A stretch of 64,000 bases of DNA from Protula sp. h YS-2021 (taxonomy: Eukaryota; Annelida; Polychaeta; Sabellida; Serpulidae), in assembly GCA_949752745.1 (NCBI GenBank), contig OX457024.1, positions 55,597,946 to 55,661,945 on the forward strand. The letters run 5' to 3'. This document shows, one piece after another, positions 42,475-50,662 of the stretch. A program made the position numbers and the translations under genes. The notes beneath the pieces were generated by a model, which worked only from the letters and a program-made list of their open reading frames with translations, was not told where the DNA came from and ran no database searches. The first letter of the stretch is position 1, and each line of letters begins with the position of its first letter.

Positions 42475-42895
42475 ATGGAGAATCTTGTACTATTCAGCGG
42501 TCATAAGGACGTTCTTTCAAACATGTTTCCAAGACGACTTGAAAAGTATGGACATGGACAAGTGAAGCTTTGTATCAATATGAGAAAGCAGTGTTTCATC
42601 ACCGTCCAGATATTGCTTCAGCCATTATGTCATCCAGAAATGGATATGAAGCAAAACGTATTGCTAAAGGGATAAAGCCATGTCCTTACCAGTGAAGAGA
42701 AGTAAAATGCAAGATGTTTTACAAGTCAAATGGAATCAGTGTGTATTGTTTCGCAACAAGTTGAAAGAATGTAAAGACAAAACTTTAGTTGAAGCAACGT
42801 ATGATCATTGGTGGGGAGCTGGTGTGAAACAAGTGTCATCTGGATATCCTGGTCAGAATATTATGGGAAAGTTGTTAGAACTGTTGTGTGAGACT
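42475..42895 (+). pseudogene. NADAR domain gene, broken by two frame changes
   Basis: The start (ENLVLFSGHKDVLSNMFP) is in one frame. EALYQYEKAVFHHR and RNGYEAKRIAK are in a second frame from 42564. DHWWGAG and GQNIMGKLLELL are in a third, from 42680. The second break comes from a 7-bp deletion relative to the copies at 7437 and 12435. The conserved NADAR residues are all present across the pieces. Between gene B and gene D. NADAR proteins hydrolyse ADP-ribose adducts, including on DNA in DarT-type systems, so the intact ancestor may have countered host ADP-ribosylation; that is inference. Confidence 0.7.
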
Positions 42896-43093
42896 TGATG
42901 TGCAGACGTGTGAACATGGAGAAGTGTGTTAAGTGAACAGCAACTGGAAAAAAATTTGCTGAATTTGACAGACTTATGCTACATTGCCGGAGCAGCATAA
43001 CTTGCTAAACCTGACAGACTTGTGCTACATTGCCGGAGCAGCATAACTTGCTAAACCTGACAGACTTGTGCTGCATTGATTCAAGACTGCATA
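42896..43093 (+). repeat. remnant of gene C replaced by a ~46-bp tandem repeat
   Basis: GCAGACGTGTGAACATGGA, CAGCAACTGGAA, GCTGAATTTGACAGACTT and ATTGCCGGAGC are scraps matching the start, middle and end of gene C at 7905-8125. The block GACAGACTTGTGCTACATTG plus CCGGAGCAGCATAACTTGCT is then repeated about two and a half times. Gene C is therefore deleted in this element. Confidence 0.7.
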
Positions 43094-43426
43094 ATGGCGG
43101 ACATGACACTGAGACAATATATTGTGCAAAAAGCTTATTGTGAAGAAATGTTATCAGCTGTAAAAAAGTTTGCCTATTTAGTCTGTCCTGCTTGTCAACA
43201 TGAAGAGTGTCAAGAACATACTTGTCATACTGCATGTGTTTATACATATTGGAATGAAGCTAAATATTACATTCATTTAGATAAAGTGTTAGAGAATGCA
43301 AATCAACGTTGTGAGAAATATGGTGTAGATGCTATTACATTAGATGAACTCAGTCATTGGTTAGTGTTCATTGAAGACCAATGGTCTCCAGTTATTCATA
43401 CCATTGTATCTATACTTGATTTGTAA
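43094..43426 (+). CDS. gene D: Cys/His-containing small Polinton protein, 110 aa
   Basis: ATG 43094 is preferred because the same ATG follows gene C directly in the palindromic element. The sequence CPACQHEECQEHTCHTAC (residues ~31-48) probably binds zinc. The rest is helical, with WNEAKYYIHLDKVLENA and WLVFIEDQW. It may be a distant fourth member of the A/B/C family (AYCEEM, YW, C...G.D.), but this is weak. Intact here, stopped in both arms of the palindrome. Function unknown. Confidence 0.6.
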   Translation: MADMTLRQYIVQKAYCEEMLSAVKKFAYLVCPACQHEECQEHTCHTACVYTYWNEAKYYIHLDKVLENANQRCEKYGVDAITLDELSHWLVFIEDQWSPVIHTIVSILDL

Positions 43427-43531
43427 AAAACTTGTTAGTTAAGTTATAAATGCATGTTAGTTAAGTGATGTTGGTTGAGTTATAAAATAAAAGCTGTTCT
43501 GTTGAGAAGGTGGTTTTCATTCGGTGTGACC
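43427..43531 (+). promoter_or_regulatory. gene D 3' end and integrase promoter
   Basis: TTAGTTAAG occurs twice (43435 and 43457), then TATAAAATAAAAGC at 43481-43494, 50 nt before integrase ATG 43532. The block can serve as TATA box for the integrase and contains AATAAA for gene D. The order is conserved near 8556-8655. Confidence 0.5.
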
Positions 43532-44638
43532 ATGTCGACGTGGAAAGACTACTTGACCAATATTTACTTCAAACCTGGACAGCCTGGAGCATTTGCTGGT
43601 CCTTACAAACTGTATCACATCTTAAGAAAACATAATCAACCAGTCACACATTCACAAGTGAAGAAATGGCTACAGGATCAAGATGCTTTCAGTTTACTCC
43701 AACCTGTAAAATACAGGTTCAAAAGACAACGTGTCATTACACGTGGTATTGATGATATGTGGGATATTGATTTGGCTGATATGGGAAACATAGCTCCCTA
43801 TAATGATGACATACGCTTTTTACTCATTGTCATTGATGTGTTTTCCAAATATGTCTGGGTACAGCCAATACCTAATAAATCACATACCAGCGTCATACAA
43901 GCTTTCCAAAAGATTTTTCATGACACACGACGAAGACCGCGAACTCTAAGGTCTGATAAAGGAACAGAATTTAAAAACAGATGGGTAAAAGCATTTTTGA
44001 AGAAAGAAGGAATTCATGCTTATACCACAAAGAATGAAACCAAAGCCAACTTTGCTGAAAGAGTCATTCGTACTCTGAAGGGAATGACGTATCGGTATTT
44101 TCTACATAATCAAACTTACCGTTACTTAGACATTCTTCCAGACTTGGTGTACAATTACAACCATAGACCTCATGGTTCTCTTCCTAATAAATATGCTCCA
44201 GCCGAGATTCGTAAAGACAACGAATCAAAAGTGTGGAAGTATATGTATGTCGACAAACTGAAATTGAAACCGAAGAAGAAGAAGAAGAAGTATAAATTTA
44301 ACATTGGCGATCATGTTCGCATTTCCCACATTAAATATGTGTTTCAACGCGATTATCACATCAAATGGACGCAAGAAGTCTTCATTGTCACACATCGGTG
44401 TAAGAAGCAAGGAATACATTTGTATCGTGTGAAAGACTTTTTAGACGAAGATATTGATGGACATTTCTATGAAGAAGAACTGCAGAAAGTGACCAAAGAT
44501 ATTGAATCTATTTATAGAATTGAAAAAGTCTTGAAAACACGTAAAAGACGAGAAGGTGTGAAAGAATTATTTGTCAAGTGGTTAGGTTGGCCAAACAAGT
44601 TTAACAGTTGGGTGAAAGAAACAGACATTCAACAATGA
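43532..44638 (+). CDS. Polinton (c-type) integrase with chromodomain, 368 aa
   Basis: Retroviral-type DDE integrase for insertion of the element. ATG 43532 is chosen because the palindromic copies start at the matching ATG. The N-terminal part (residues 1-70) includes FAGPYKLYHILRKH. The catalytic core has D80 (WDIDLAD), D142 (RSDKGTEF) and E176 (NFAERVIR). PHGSLPNKYAPAEI closes the core. A basic SH3-like region (KPKKKKKKYKFNIGDHVRI) follows. A chromodomain occupies residues ~328-366 (YRIEKVLKTRKR, LFVKWLGWP, SWV), which may steer insertion to chromatin marks. Uninterrupted frame. Its stop overlaps the ATPase start as ATGA. Confidence 0.95.
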   Translation: MSTWKDYLTNIYFKPGQPGAFAGPYKLYHILRKHNQPVTHSQVKKWLQDQDAFSLLQPVKYRFKRQRVITRGIDDMWDIDLADMGNIAPYNDDIRFLLIVIDVFSKYVWVQPIPNKSHTSVIQAFQKIFHDTRRRPRTLRSDKGTEFKNRWVKAFLKKEGIHAYTTKNETKANFAERVIRTLKGMTYRYFLHNQTYRYLDILPDLVYNYNHRPHGSLPNKYAPAEIRKDNESKVWKYMYVDKLKLKPKKKKKKYKFNIGDHVRISHIKYVFQRDYHIKWTQEVFIVTHRCKKQGIHLYRVKDFLDEDIDGHFYEEELQKVTKDIESIYRIEKVLKTRKRREGVKELFVKWLGWPNKFNSWVKETDIQQ

Positions 44639-45294
44639 AGCATCCATTTACATGTTTGGTCTCTGGACCTACAGGCAGTGGCAAGACGTCTCTGGTGAAG
44701 GAAATTCTAGAACAAAAGTTGATTCAACCCTCTCCGAAAAACATTTTATGGCTCTATGCAGCAGATCAGCCTTTGTACAAGGGAATGAAAGGCGTGGAAT
44801 TTTACCAAGGCATTCCAGATGACATTGAAGAGCGTTTTAACCCGAAAAAACCAAACTTACTTATCATTGATGACTTAATGACGAAATGTCATAGTGATGA
44901 GCGTATGACACGTCTCTTTAGTGTTGGCAGCAGTCATCAAAATCTAAGCATTATCTTTATTGTGCATAATTTATTCCATCATGGGAAAGAGATGCGAAAT
45001 ATTAGTTTGAATACACATTATATCATTCTGTTTAAAAATCCGAGAGACAGTCAACAAATTAGTACATTGGCGCGGCAAATGTATCCTGGAAGATCTCAAT
45101 TTCTCATAGAAGCCTATCAAGATGCTACTAGCAAACCTCATGGTTATTTATTCATTGATTTAAAACCAAAGACAAATGATCAACTACGTATTCGTACAGG
45201 CATTTTACCAAAAGATACACATTATGTATATATTGATAAAGCAGTGTATGAACAAGAACCATCTCATTTGACCATTCGCAGTCAAGATGTCTAA
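44635..45294 (+). CDS. A32-like genome packaging ATPase, 219 aa
   Basis: FtsK/HerA-superfamily ATPase that drives DNA into the capsid. Walker A GPTGSGKTS at residues 11-19, Walker B LLIIDD at 75-80, and a later IIFIVHNLFHHG segment matching the sensor region of the family. ATG 44635 shares ATGA with the integrase stop. The usual length for Polinton ATPases is 200-250 residues. Frame intact; the palindromic element has a second intact copy. Confidence 0.93.
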   Translation: MKHPFTCLVSGPTGSGKTSLVKEILEQKLIQPSPKNILWLYAADQPLYKGMKGVEFYQGIPDDIEERFNPKKPNLLIIDDLMTKCHSDERMTRLFSVGSSHQNLSIIFIVHNLFHHGKEMRNISLNTHYIILFKNPRDSQQISTLARQMYPGRSQFLIEAYQDATSKPHGYLFIDLKPKTNDQLRIRTGILPKDTHYVYIDKAVYEQEPSHLTIRSQDV

Positions 45295-45613
45295 ACGTAT
45301 TCGAGCGAACCAGCCGTTTCTTCATTTGCTTGCACGCAGTGGGCCTAAACGACGTAAATCCTTGCTACAGCAAGCTACAAAAGAGGAATTAACAAGCTTG
45401 TTTGAAATTTGTTTGAATATATTGCAAGGACATTTACCCTTAAGCTCAAAACGGTTTAAGGAATTTAAACGTGAACGTCATACGCTACGTACTCTAGCAG
45501 ATAAGAAGATATCCCTTCGACGAAAAAAGAAGTTGATTAATCAGAAAGGAGGATTCATTGGAGCTATTGCTAGATTAGCATTGCCCTTGTTAGCCAAACT
45601 ACTGCTAAAATGA
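45287..45613 (+). CDS. small basic protein with hydrophobic C-terminal tail, 108 aa
   Basis: Conserved Polinton small ORF lying between ATPase and capsid genes. Residues 1-85 are basic (KRRKSLLQQATKEEL, ADKKISLRRKKKL). NQKGG at 85-89 precedes a hydrophobic, amphipathic end of 19 residues rich in Leu/Ala/Ile. QKGG followed by Phe fits the adenain cleavage rule (Q-x-G-G, then any residue), so the element's protease might release the tail. By analogy with adenovirus VI a membrane-active role is possible; that is inference. It overlaps the ATPase stop by 8 nt. Confidence 0.6.
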   Translation: MSKRIRANQPFLHLLARSGPKRRKSLLQQATKEELTSLFEICLNILQGHLPLSSKRFKEFKRERHTLRTLADKKISLRRKKKLINQKGGFIGAIARLALPLLAKLLLK

Positions 45614-45620
45614 ACATACG

Positions 45621-46190
45621 ATGAAAATGGTCCTCATTCCTGAATATGAATATAAAATGTTGCTAGAAAAAAAGGGAAAAGATGGTGAAATCAAAACGAA
45701 AGTGAATAAACTTTTACGTGGGAAACGAACACGTGAAAAGGCTATAGAAATGTCTCAACTTCTTGGTCGTCATTTACGAACAAGTCAGTCTAGACAGCAA
45801 AAGCCCTCATCATCATCATCACCACCTGAAAAGCCAGAAAAGTTATTTTTAAGTTATTTTCCACCTATCTATCATGGAAAAGTACTACAACTTTTAGCCG
45901 AACTGAAGAAATATGGTGTAAAATGGACAGAGAAGAATGAACTTGTGTTGAAAACGGGTGATATTATAGCAAATTCCAACATGGTTGATTTGATGAAAGA
46001 AGCATTGGTGGCGACAAGAAGAAAAGAACGAGCCATACCACCACATGGTTGGCATCCATTTATCCAGGAAATTGTTGATGCTAATATTCCAAAAACAATG
46101 TTTAGTAAAAAGACCACTCGTGACGACATTACAACAGAAATGAAACAACGTCAACAAAGACAGTTTCCTGAAGGATGGGAAAATTTTTAA
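45621..46190 (+). CDS. conserved Polinton protein of unknown function, 189 aa
   Basis: The first ~65 residues are basic and helical, then comes a Ser/Pro/Lys linker (SSSSSPPEKPEK). The C-terminal half follows a pattern I recall from other Polinton proteins: YHGKVLQLLAEL, a SNMVDLMKEALV-like turn, then PPHGWHPFIQEIVDANIP. No catalytic motif. Position just upstream of the capsid genes suggests a virion or assembly role. Start ATG 45621; ATG 45627 is an alternative. Confidence 0.6.
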   Translation: MKMVLIPEYEYKMLLEKKGKDGEIKTKVNKLLRGKRTREKAIEMSQLLGRHLRTSQSRQQKPSSSSSPPEKPEKLFLSYFPPIYHGKVLQLLAELKKYGVKWTEKNELVLKTGDIIANSNMVDLMKEALVATRRKERAIPPHGWHPFIQEIVDANIPKTMFSKKTTRDDITTEMKQRQQRQFPEGWENF

Positions 46191-46387
46191 CATGGCTGAA
46201 AGAGCTATGTTGTTGCCAAGACACAACTATTCCTGTAAAAATAAGATGTACAAGTGCTTGTTGTGAAGGAGAAGTTATAGACCATGTAGATCATCATCAT
46301 GATGTGAAAGATCATTTACATACTTGGTCGAATGGCGCGCGCTATCGTGAAGTATATAGACAACGTCAACGCACCTATACCATTTAG
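46175..46387 (+). CDS. small Cys/His-rich protein, 70 aa
   Basis: Overlaps the previous gene by 16 nt. LKELCCC near residue 11, CTSACCEGEV near 26, and a His cluster DHVDHHHDVKDHLH at ~37-50, suitable for metal binding. The C-terminus is basic (RYREVYRQRQRTY). The CTSACC motif recalls small ORFs next to minor capsid genes of other Polintons. Function unknown. Confidence 0.5.
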   Translation: MGKFLTWLKELCCCQDTTIPVKIRCTSACCEGEVIDHVDHHHDVKDHLHTWSNGARYREVYRQRQRTYTI

Positions 46388-46395
46388 TTCCCATC

Positions 46396-47154
46396 ATGGA
46401 GTCGACAAGCTTTTACATCACTTTGCCTAGCAATGCGAGTATGACCTATTATCCCAACAACAAGGCTTCGAATTATCAAATTCGTATGCCTCGAACCATT
46501 TATCTGAATGGAAAACATGAAGTGGCTTTAGCTGAAATTCAATATCCACATACATGGACAACGATGAGACAGGGCATGGACTACTCTATTCAGTATCGAC
46601 AAGAACTATTCGATGATCCTATTCTTAGCACTCTCGATATTCCTTATGGGTACTATAGAACCATACAAGAACTATGTGAGGCAGTCAATGAAGAAGCGAC
46701 TAATGCTCTGAAACTTACAGAAGCTATTCGAATAAAGTATGATAAGATTAGACGACGTGTGTTTCTATTTCTCGATTATGGTTATGAAGTGTCCTTTTCC
46801 GCTGGATTAGCTGAGATTTTAGGATCTATCCCAGATCACTGGTATACTGAAACATGTACAGCTGACCATAAAGCGGATGTGAAACAGGGGTTTTATACAC
46901 TGTATGTGTATTGTAGCATTTGTGAACCACAAGTTGTTGGTGATTATTATGTTCCGTTACTACGTTCTGTTGGCATACAAGGCCATGATGGAGATATTAT
47001 CATGAAAACGTATGGCGAACCGCATTATGTTCCTGTAAACACATCCAAATTTGACATGATAGAAATGAATATTAAGGACGACACAGGCCATAATGTTCCA
47101 TTTCAAACTGGAAAGGTGATCTGTAAACTTCATTTTCGACCAAAAGCAATATGA
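46396..47154 (+). CDS. minor capsid protein (PY, penton-like single jelly roll), 252 aa
   Basis: Starts FYITLPSNASMTYYPNNKAS, the typical opening of Polinton PY proteins, then VALAEIQYPHTW. Beta-rich throughout, with no membrane segment. By homology it forms the pentameric vertices of an icosahedral capsid with the major capsid protein. Directly upstream of the pX-like and major capsid genes; its stop shares ATGA with the next start at 47151. Confidence 0.85.
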   Translation: MESTSFYITLPSNASMTYYPNNKASNYQIRMPRTIYLNGKHEVALAEIQYPHTWTTMRQGMDYSIQYRQELFDDPILSTLDIPYGYYRTIQELCEAVNEEATNALKLTEAIRIKYDKIRRRVFLFLDYGYEVSFSAGLAEILGSIPDHWYTETCTADHKADVKQGFYTLYVYCSICEPQVVGDYYVPLLRSVGIQGHDGDIIMKTYGEPHYVPVNTSKFDMIEMNIKDDTGHNVPFQTGKVICKLHFRPKAI

Positions 47155-47492
47155 AAGCTTATACACACGATCCGTCTGCATATCGCAACCATTTTCTTCG
47201 TCAAGTGGGCGGGGAATTACCAGGATTCAAAGCAGCGCGAATCCAATATGGCGATGGTATTGGTTCAATACTGGGATCATTGGCTCGCAAAGCTATTCCA
47301 CTACTTAAGGCTGGGGCTAAGATCGTTGCGCCACATCTTAAGAAGGCTGCAAAGAATGTCGCGAAAGAAGTGACGGGTCGAGTAGCAGAACGTGTGTTTG
47401 GAGAACAAAAGCGTGTGCAACCGACGAAACGTGCCAGAAGACGAAAAACAGCCAGACGGATAACATCAAAATATCGCAAAGATATCTTTTGA
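47151..47492 (+). CDS. pX-like basic capsid-associated protein, 113 aa
   Basis: Basic and Gly/Ala-rich. The N-terminus has QVGGE at residues 18-22, a match to the adenain consensus with cleavage after GG. Then comes GDGIGSILGSLARKAIPLL, an amphipathic stretch. The C-terminus is Arg/Lys-rich (KRARRRKTARR), which suits DNA or capsid contact. Position between minor and major capsid genes is where Polintons and adintoviruses carry pX-like or pVI-like proteins. ATGA overlap with the previous gene. Confidence 0.6.
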   Translation: MKAYTHDPSAYRNHFLRQVGGELPGFKAARIQYGDGIGSILGSLARKAIPLLKAGAKIVAPHLKKAAKNVAKEVTGRVAERVFGEQKRVQPTKRARRRKTARRITSKYRKDIF

Positions 47493-47496
47493 AATC

Positions 47497-48870
47497 ATGT
47501 CTCTCATTCATAATCATTCGTGTGAATGTAGTCTTTCTCCATTGGAATGGTTTCACGTACCACCAACGCAAACTGCTGTAGAGAAAAGTTATAATGTTGA
47601 CTATCAACCACTTACAAGCATTAGAGAAGGGGCTCCAATAGAATTCTACATTCCTGCGAGTACAGAAGAATATCTAGATTTAAAGAACAGCAAACTTCAT
47701 ATTGTATGTCGCATTCTAAAGGCTGATGGAACAGAGTGTGGCGCAGATGATAATGTCTCTTGCATCAATGATGTGTTTAATGGGTTATGGTCTAATATTG
47801 AATTGTTTCTGAATGATCGTTTGGTTTCGCATAGCAACAATACTCATGGTTATACCAGCATTATCTCTCATCTCATCCATGATTCGGAAGAAAGTCTGCA
47901 TTCTGAGCGCTCTATGCGTCTCATGTACAAGGATACTGCTGGGTCAATGACTAGCCATGAGGTGAAAAGACCTAATCATGAACAATATGTATCCGGGTTT
48001 CATGTCAATGCCGACGGTGGTGACTTGGCTGAGCAAGGCAATAATGGCTTACATCATCGTTATTTACATACCCGTCTTAGCCGTGATGTTATGCTTACTG
48101 GTGGTTTAAGGATAGATTTGTTTGAGCAGGATCGTTATCTTCCGAATGGTATCAGTTTGAAATTGCGTTTCCATAGACAAAAAGATGACTATGTATTGAT
48201 GGCTGCAGATAATACCTATAAGGTAGAAGTGAAAGAGGCATTTTTAACCATTCGCAAAGTGAGGGTGAGTCCAGGTATTCAGTTAGGACATACAGATGCA
48301 TTGATGAAAAGTCCTGCCAAGATCATCATCACTAGAAAAGAATGTAAAGTCTTAGCTATTCCAGCAGGATTTCAGTCTTTTGTGAAAGATAACATCTTTT
48401 TGGGTCAATTACCAAATCGTATTGTCATTGGTCTGGTTCATAATGAAGCTTTTGGTGGATCAGTATTGAGGAATCCATATGATTTCAAACATTTTGATCT
48501 GGACTATATGCAACTGTACACGGATGGTGAACCAGTTCTATCCAAACCTCTCAAGCTTGACATTACACAGAACAAATACCTGGACGCTTTTGAAACGCTT
48601 TACAAATCGTTTGATCGATTGAATGGTCAGAAAAGTTCCATTATAAAACGGGAAGATTGGCCTAGAGGTTATGCTTTATTTTCGTTTGACTTAACACCGG
48701 ATTATGATGGCGATGATCATTTCCCCCTGATCAAGCATGAGAATTTGCGGCTAGAAATGAACTTTGCTACGGCTTTGCAACCTACCATTAATGTCATTGT
48801 CTATGCTGAATTTGACAACATTATTGAAATAAGTGCAAATCGCAGCATCCAATTCGACTACCAGTCATGA
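47497..48870 (+). CDS. major capsid protein (double jelly roll), 457 aa
   Basis: Hexon-like protein of the Polinton/adenovirus type. Recognised by EFYIPASTEEYLDLKNSKL near residue 50, SNIELFLND near 105, the central LSRDVMLTGGLRIDLF and SLKLRFHRQKDDYVL, and the C-terminal NLRLEMNFATALQ.TINVIVYAEFDN. Length fits the family (450-600 residues). Frame intact. Its stop shares ATGA with the protease start. Presence with minor capsid, protease and ATPase supports virion formation. Confidence 0.9.
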   Translation: MSLIHNHSCECSLSPLEWFHVPPTQTAVEKSYNVDYQPLTSIREGAPIEFYIPASTEEYLDLKNSKLHIVCRILKADGTECGADDNVSCINDVFNGLWSNIELFLNDRLVSHSNNTHGYTSIISHLIHDSEESLHSERSMRLMYKDTAGSMTSHEVKRPNHEQYVSGFHVNADGGDLAEQGNNGLHHRYLHTRLSRDVMLTGGLRIDLFEQDRYLPNGISLKLRFHRQKDDYVLMAADNTYKVEVKEAFLTIRKVRVSPGIQLGHTDALMKSPAKIIITRKECKVLAIPAGFQSFVKDNIFLGQLPNRIVIGLVHNEAFGGSVLRNPYDFKHFDLDYMQLYTDGEPVLSKPLKLDITQNKYLDAFETLYKSFDRLNGQKSSIIKREDWPRGYALFSFDLTPDYDGDDHFPLIKHENLRLEMNFATALQPTINVIVYAEFDNIIEISANRSIQFDYQS

Positions 48871-49304
48871 ACACGAAGCAGATTGATGCCATATTGAGTC
48901 ATGATGCCATGACCAAAGACTTGTTTCAAGGCGTGTTTGCCATGGATCAGTTACCGTCTTTACAACGCGGCGCCTATGTGATCAACACAGACGATCAAGA
49001 TGAACCAGGAGAACATTGGGTGGCAGTGTATTATGATAAAGACCCTGTGGAATATTTTGACTCTTATGGACTATTCCCTCTCGATGATCGTTTAGACATA
49101 TTTTTAAGAAATGACTATATGTATAATTCTATCTCATTACAAACGCCAATATCATCATCATGTGGTTTTTATTGTGTATATTATATATTACATAGAGCTC
49201 GAGGTCAGAGTATGTTTGATATTGTCAATATATTAAAAAGAAAGGATGGTGATTTTATTGTAAAGGATTTTGTATATAGACATTATAAACCACTGTTTTA
49301 TTAA
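48867..49304 (+). CDS. adenain-like cysteine protease, 145 aa
   Basis: Maturation protease of the C5/Ulp1 fold. Catalytic residues by motif: H50 (GEHWVAV), D65 (EYFDSYG), Q92 (LQTP) and C99 (SSCGFYC). It is shorter than adenovirus protease (~204 aa), as in other Polintons. It probably cleaves precursor proteins such as those with GG sites at 47151 and 45287. Last gene of the plus-strand block. Confidence 0.93.
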   Translation: MNTKQIDAILSHDAMTKDLFQGVFAMDQLPSLQRGAYVINTDDQDEPGEHWVAVYYDKDPVEYFDSYGLFPLDDRLDIFLRNDYMYNSISLQTPISSSCGFYCVYYILHRARGQSMFDIVNILKRKDGDFIVKDFVYRHYKPLFY

Positions 49305-49533
49305 TGTTGTTGTTGTTATATTAGTTAAGTTGTAGTTAAGTTGTTGTTATATTAGTTAAGTTGTTGTTATATTAGTTAAGTTGTTGTTGTTGTTAAATAA
49401 AACAAACCAAGTTTTCAAACAGTCTTGTTTATTGTGTTGTACATACGTTTATTTACAAATTCTTAACTACAAACATTATTTACAAAGTCTATTTACACTA
49501 TTTACAAACTCTTAACTACAAACGCTATTTACA
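49305..49533. terminator. convergent 3' ends with shared TTAGTTAAG motif and AATAAA signals
   Basis: Plus side: three copies of TTATATTAGTTAAGTTG, a GTT run, then AATAAA at 49396-49401. Minus side: two copies of a GTAGTTAAG motif and AATAAA at 49453-49448 and 49433-49428. Both transcript sets end here. Confidence 0.65.
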
Positions 49534-49905
49534 CTATTTACAAACTTTTATTTTCAATACATTCATCAATGCATGCCATTCATCAAAATCTAAATTGATA
49601 TAGGTATCATAGACATTATACCCGTGTTTGTAAATGCTATGAAAGCTCACATAACACACATCACCAAACTTTATCACTTTCACAGTTTCATGTTCAGACA
49701 GTTTCAGTTCATATCCTTCTTCTAAGTCAATGTCCATCACACGCATAGGTTGTGTCAGCTCAATGGATTTGGTACCCCGCTTGAGTTGTATTCCTCCCTC
49801 TTTGAATTCAAGCGTTAGGTTCTTTCCAATCCAATGCTTGTAACAGAGCGTACCATTCCACTGTGTTGAGGGTGATGTAGTCGTAGCATTCTGTAAGCTC
49901 GTCAT
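49534..49905 (-). CDS. PC4-like paralogue 4, 123 aa
   Basis: ATG 49905 (context GTCAT on plus). Two beta-rich modules; the second reads GYELKLSEHETVKVI, YVSF, then INLDFDEWHALMNVLK. It parallels the second module of the plus-strand gene at 41270 (FKLYL, YVSF, INMND.EW..LL). Its start overlaps the end of paralogue 3 by ~100 nt in another frame, which is unusually long. No zinc cluster. Likely a nucleic-acid-binding protein; function inferred only. Confidence 0.55.
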   Translation of the reverse strand: MTSLQNATTTSPSTQWNGTLCYKHWIGKNLTLEFKEGGIQLKRGTKSIELTQPMRVMDIDLEEGYELKLSEHETVKVIKFGDVCYVSFHSIYKHGYNVYDTYINLDFDEWHALMNVLKIKVCK

Positions 49906-50149
49906 ACTGACGAAATTGTACAAACACGTCTAGACCGTTCTCAGTCACACGCACTTCTAATTCATTTGAGACTGCTAGGAGAAAGCCGGGTATTCTCAAC
50001 TTGTCTAGGTGATCCTTCAACACGGATTGGTCATCAAGTGATAGGACGAGATACTGTCCAAAATGTCTTAGCACAATGTCATCATATTCGTTTCTCAGAT
50101 ATGAGAATCCATGCGTCATTGGTTTATATTCCGTTAAAAAGTCTTCCAT
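49808..50149 (-). CDS. PC4-like paralogue 3, 113 aa
   Basis: ATG 50149. The second half has PGFLLAVSNELEVRV, then VFVQF, then YITLNTVEWYALLQAL, i.e. the family pattern of strands followed by a W/L helix. The N-terminal half has a weaker first module (YLVLSLDDQ). Overlaps paralogue 4. Function inferred from family only. Confidence 0.55.
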   Translation of the reverse strand: MEDFLTEYKPMTHGFSYLRNEYDDIVLRHFGQYLVLSLDDQSVLKDHLDKLRIPGFLLAVSNELEVRVTENGLDVFVQFRQYDELTECYDYITLNTVEWYALLQALDWKEPNA

Positions 50150-50203
50150 CTCGTTCAACAGTCAGATGAACTATGAGCTGTCTCCTTGTCTGCAAAGACG
50201 TTT

Positions 50204-50662
50204 TTATGCTCGCAAGATGGTGAAGAGCGGATGTTGTATCACTTCTAGAAATCGTAAGACTGCGCGCCAGTTCTTGATATCAAAGAGGATCAAATCTGTA
50301 TATGGTGTATCTGGCACAACTCCCTTATAATCCTTTGGATAATCCTGTAAAAGATTTCTACAGATTTCTACACGTATGTTAGAATCATATTCAGCTACCG
50401 TCACTTCCACTTTATTTTCAAGTCTACATTTAAACCCAGGTTCAAGTGGTATGTTTTTAAAGTCTTTCCACACTTCAGGTTTAAACCGATGATAACTTGT
50501 CTTAGAATCTAGTATCACTTCATTCCTCTCATTGACAGTAAGGTAAACACCACCGTTCAGCATGAGTGCATTCATGATTGTTACCTTGTTATGAGCCACC
50601 TTCTTGTCTACGAAGCCTTTCACTTCTCCACTTCTTTCACCTGCTTCTTCAGCATTTTCCAT
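50204..50662 (-). CDS. PC4-like paralogue 2, 152 aa
   Basis: ATG 50662, 43 nt inside paralogue 1; ATG 50575 is an alternative. Modules: VYLTVNERNEVILDSK with YHRFKPEVWKDF, then PGFKCRLENKVEVTV, IRVEI, and LILFDIKNWRAVLRFLEVI. The insert DYPKDYKGVVPDTPY lengthens the loop before the last strand. Confidence 0.5.
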   Translation of the reverse strand: MENAEEAGERSGEVKGFVDKKVAHNKVTIMNALMLNGGVYLTVNERNEVILDSKTSYHRFKPEVWKDFKNIPLEPGFKCRLENKVEVTVAEYDSNIRVEICRNLLQDYPKDYKGVVPDTPYTDLILFDIKNWRAVLRFLEVIQHPLFTILRA

